From NCBI GenBank assembly GCA_021780395.1, contig JAJXYU010000299.1, positions 1 to 8,161 on the forward strand: 8,161 bases of DNA, read 5' to 3'. This stretch comes from Pseudomonadota bacterium. Lineage in GTDB: Bacteria > Pseudomonadota > Gammaproteobacteria > Steroidobacterales > Steroidobacteraceae. The position numbers were made by a program, and so were the translations under genes. How positions within the stretch are numbered: position 1 is the stretch's first letter; each line of letters begins with the position of its first letter. Shown here one piece after another: positions 6,111 to 8,161 of the stretch. The notes beneath the pieces are model-generated. The model saw nothing but the letters and a program-made list of their open reading frames with translations, was not told the origin of the DNA and did no database searches.

Positions 6111-7470
6111 AATGTCTCGATAGATCGTTGTAGAACGCGAGGCTCATCAACAGAACCAGCAGCGCGATTCCAACCTGTTGTCCCAGGATCTGCATTCTCT
6201 CCGAAAGCGGGCTCCCCTTGATCCCCTCGATCACTTGATAGAGCACCTGGCCGCCGTCGAGCAGCGGCACCGGCGCGAGGTTCAGCACCCCGAGGCTCAC
6301 GCTGATCACCGCGAGGAACGACAGGAACGCGGTGAACCCGAGGTACAGGCTGATCCCGGCGAACTCGGCGATGCTGATCGGTCCGCTGATGTTGCGCGGG
6401 GAGACCTCGCCGGTCGCGATCCGCCAGAGCATCTGCATGGTGACCGCCGACATCTCCCAGGTCCGCTCGGCACCGACCGCGAACGCCGCGACCGGGCCGG
6501 CGCGCCGGCGCACGACGAGCGCCGGCGGCCAGTGGAGCGGCCCCTGCGAGATCGTGATCCCGAGCCGGCCGATCGTCGCGCCGTTCACGCGCACCGCCGG
6601 CACCGTGACCGCGACCTGGCGCAGCGCCCCGTGACGCTCGATCTCGAGCGTCGTCGGGCGGCCCGCGGCCGCAGCGATCGCGGCGACGAACTGGCTGCCG
6701 TTCGCGAGCCGGCGCCCGTCGACCGCGACCAGAAGGTCGCCGGGCTCGAGGCCCGCGCCCGCGCCCGCGCTGCCCGCGGGTACCGTGCGCACGACCGTGG
6801 TCGCGGTCCCGCTCGCGAGGTCGAAGCCGAGTCCGGGCAGGAGCTTGCCCGGGACGGTCAGCGCGATCCGGTCGCCCTGATAGTGCAGCGTGACCCAGCG
6901 CGGCGTCCCGTCGTGACGCACGAGCAGCGGCACCGCGCCGCCGCCGGAGAATCGATCGAGCAGCGCGATCTGCAGCTCGCCGGTATCGGGCGTGCGGTGC
7001 TCGCCGACCTGCAGGATCTCGTCGCCGCGCGCGAGGCCGGCGACCGCCGCGGGCGACCCCGGGCGCACGTCGCCGACGACGGGCCGGATCGCCTGGGTGC
7101 CGATCATCGCGATCACCGCGTACAGCAGCACCGCGAACAGCAGGTTCATCGCCGGGCCGGCGACGAGCACCGCGATCCGCTGCCAGATCGGCCGCCGCGT
7201 GAACGAGCGCGGCCGTTCGGCCGCGCTGACCTCGCCCTCGCGCTCGTCGAGCAGCTTCACGTAGCCCCCGAGCGGGATCGCTGCAATGCAGTACTCGGTG
7301 CGATCCGGCCCGGCGCCGATCCGCGTGAGCAGCGGCTTGCCGAAACCGATGCTGAACCGCAGCACCTTGAAGCCGAGGCGCTTCGCGACCCAGTAGTGGC
7401 CGAACTCGTGCACCGTCACCAGCACGCCGATCGCGACCAGGAACGCGCCCAAAAACACCAGGAACGTCAT
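6103..7470 (-). CDS. rseP: Site-2 intramembrane zinc metalloprotease RseP
   Basis: RseP (MucP/YaeL, peptidase family M50B) cuts the anti-sigma factor RseA/MucA within the membrane after DegS/AlgW cleavage, releasing sigma-E; it also clears signal-peptide remnants. The 455-residue product (E. coli 450) has TM1 (about 1-20) running into the zinc motif HEFGH at 21-25. Next come the membrane-reentrant region (residues 37-80, with SIGFGKPL and [12 protein letters not shown]) and TM2 (98-122, [18 protein letters not shown]). Two PDZ domains lie at about 126-215 and 222-308, followed by TM3 (about 377-397) with [11 protein letters not shown], whose Asp405 is the third zinc ligand, and TM4 (432-449). 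The ATG overlaps the dxr stop (ATGA) and has a GGGGAG site 7 nt upstream (7478-7483). The stop codon overlaps a sigma-E-like -35 element. Confidence 0.97.
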   Translation of the reverse strand: MTFLVFLGAFLVAIGVLVTVHEFGHYWVAKRLGFKVLRFSIGFGKPLLTRIGAGPDRTEYCIAAIPLGGYVKLLDEREGEVSAAERPRSFTRRPIWQRIAVLVAGPAMNLLFAVLLYAVIAMIGTQAIRPVVGDVRPGSPAAVAGLARGDEILQVGEHRTPDTGELQIALLDRFSGGGAVPLLVRHDGTPRWVTLHYQGDRIALTVPGKLLPGLGFDLASGTATTVVRTVPAGSAGAGAGLEPGDLLVAVDGRRLANGSQFVAAIAAAAGRPTTLEIERHGALRQVAVTVPAVRVNGATIGRLGITISQGPLHWPPALVVRRRAGPVAAFAVGAERTWEMSAVTMQMLWRIATGEVSPRNISGPISIAEFAGISLYLGFTAFLSFLAVISVSLGVLNLAPVPLLDGGQVLYQVIEGIKGSPLSERMQILGQQVGIALLVLLMSLAFYNDLSRHWN

Positions 7471-8161
7471 ACGAGTGCTCCCCGCGCGGTCTCGATCGTC
7501 GCGGCCGCGAGCCGCCGCGCGGCCGCGTCGGCGTCCAGCACGTCTTCGAGCGTGCGGACCGCGCGGGATTCGAGGCGCTGCAATACCTCGTCAATGACCG
7601 TGGTGATCGCGGTAAAGTTCAAGGCTCCGTCGAGGAACGCCTGCACCGCGACCTCGTTCGCGGCATTCAGCACCGCGGGCGCCGTGCCGCCGGCGCGCGC
7701 CGCCGCCCGCGCGAGCCCGAGGCTCGGGAAGCGCGCCAGGTCCGGCGCCTCGAAGTCCAGCCGCGCGACCGCCGCGAGATCGAGGGCCGCGACCCCCGAT
7801 TCGATCCGCTCCGGCCACGCGAGCGCCTGCGCGATCGGCGTGCGCATGTCGGGGGCGCCGAGCTGCGCGAGCACCGAGCCGTCGACGTAACGCACCAGCG
7901 AGTGCACGACGCTCTGCGGGTGCACGACGACCTCGACCTCGGCTTCCGGAAGCCCGAACAGCCAGGTCGCCTCGATCACCTCGAGACCCTTGTTCATCAG
8001 CGTCGCCGAGTCCACCGAGATCTTGCGACCCATCTTCCATTTCGGGTGCGCGCAGGCCTCGTCCGGCGTCACCTGCGCGAGCTGCGCGGGATCGGCGGTG
8101 CGGAACGGGCCGCCCGAGGCGGTGAGGATCACGTGGGTCACGCCCGCCGCGGGCTCGCCCG
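7467..8161 (-). CDS. dxr: 1-deoxy-D-xylulose 5-phosphate reductoisomerase Dxr, C-terminal 230 residues (5' end outside window)
   Basis: Dxr (IspC) converts 1-deoxyxylulose 5-phosphate to 2-C-methylerythritol 4-phosphate with NADPH and a divalent metal, in the cytoplasm. The frame runs off the window edge at 8161. A GTG at 8141 is internal, because the residues before and after it align with the family ([12 protein letters not shown] corresponds to E. coli LTGSGGPFR). Visible landmarks are [20 protein letters not shown] followed by NKGLEVIEA, holding the substrate and metal ligands equivalent to E. coli H209, S222, N227, K228 and E231. [34 protein letters not shown] and the C-terminal [13 protein letters not shown] also match the family. 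The N-terminal NADPH-binding domain lies outside. The stop overlaps the rseP ATG by 4 bp, suggesting coupled translation. Confidence 0.97.
   Translation of the reverse strand, partial: GEPAAGVTHVILTASGGPFRTADPAQLAQVTPDEACAHPKWKMGRKISVDSATLMNKGLEVIEATWLFGLPEAEVEVVVHPQSVVHSLVRYVDGSVLAQLGAPDMRTPIAQALAWPERIESGVAALDLAAVARLDFEAPDLARFPSLGLARAAARAGGTAPAVLNAANEVAVQAFLDGALNFTAITTVIDEVLQRLESRAVRTLEDVLDADAAARRLAAATIETARGALV
7478..7483 (-). promoter_or_regulatory. Shine-Dalgarno site of rseP
   Basis: GGGGAG lies 7 nt before the rseP ATG, inside the dxr 3' end. It confirms the ATG that overlaps the dxr stop and gives rseP its own ribosome site in addition to coupling. Confidence 0.75.

Noticed and set aside
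6756..6780. GCGCCC-type simple repeat in rseP as a possible phase-variation tract
   Set aside because: Only a few imperfect hexamer units coding a Gly/Ala turn in the second PDZ domain; hexamer changes would not shift the frame.
6178..7890. A 570-codon plus-strand frame antisense to rseP and dxr
   Set aside because: Same composition effect. It spans the rseP/dxr junction and its product is a low-complexity Arg/Asp/Ala/His-rich string.

Overview
The window is a single uninterrupted block of cell-envelope biogenesis genes, all on the minus strand. Read in the direction of transcription (8161 down to 1) the order is dxr (5' part missing), rseP, bamA, skp, lpxD, fabZ, lpxA, lpxB (3' part missing). 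This is the dxr-rseP-bamA-skp-lpxD-fabZ-lpxA-lpxB order known from Pseudomonas, Xanthomonas and many betaproteobacteria; E. coli has the same order except that dxr is separated from rseP. Base composition is strongly GC-rich with G/C-ending codons. Gene order and protein similarity (judged from memory against the E. coli proteins) point to a high-GC gammaproteobacterium, with a betaproteobacterium as second choice. No mobile element, CRISPR array, tRNA or rRNA is visible.

Layout: dxr and rseP overlap by 4 bp (ATGA). A 91-bp gap then precedes bamA. It holds the only good promoter candidate in the window (a sigma-E-like GGAACTG at the rseP stop codon) and an 18-bp perfect palindrome. bamA and skp are 32 bp apart, skp and lpxD 40 bp apart. 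lpxD/fabZ and fabZ/lpxA overlap by 4 bp each, and lpxA and lpxB are 4 bp apart. No stretch over 100 bp lacks a gene.

Function: rseP encodes the site-2 protease that releases sigma-E during envelope stress. BamA is the outer-membrane beta-barrel insertase and Skp the periplasmic chaperone that delivers barrels to it. LpxA, LpxD and LpxB carry out the first, third and fifth steps of lipid A synthesis. FabZ is the fatty-acid dehydratase that competes with LpxA/LpxD for 3-hydroxyacyl-ACP. Dxr is the first committed enzyme of the MEP isoprenoid pathway, which feeds undecaprenyl phosphate synthesis.

This is a conserved housekeeping cluster and I see no undescribed multi-gene system. The unusual points are local: a dockerin/EF-hand-like calcium-loop motif in a predicted surface loop of BamA; a roughly 56-residue Ala/Pro/Ser/Thr linker ahead of its first POTRA domain; an uncertain bamA start overlapped by a 30-codon ORF; the palindrome in the bamA leader; an AT-rich patch of atypical codons near the bamA 3' end; and an Asn at the acyl-chain 'ruler' position of LpxA.
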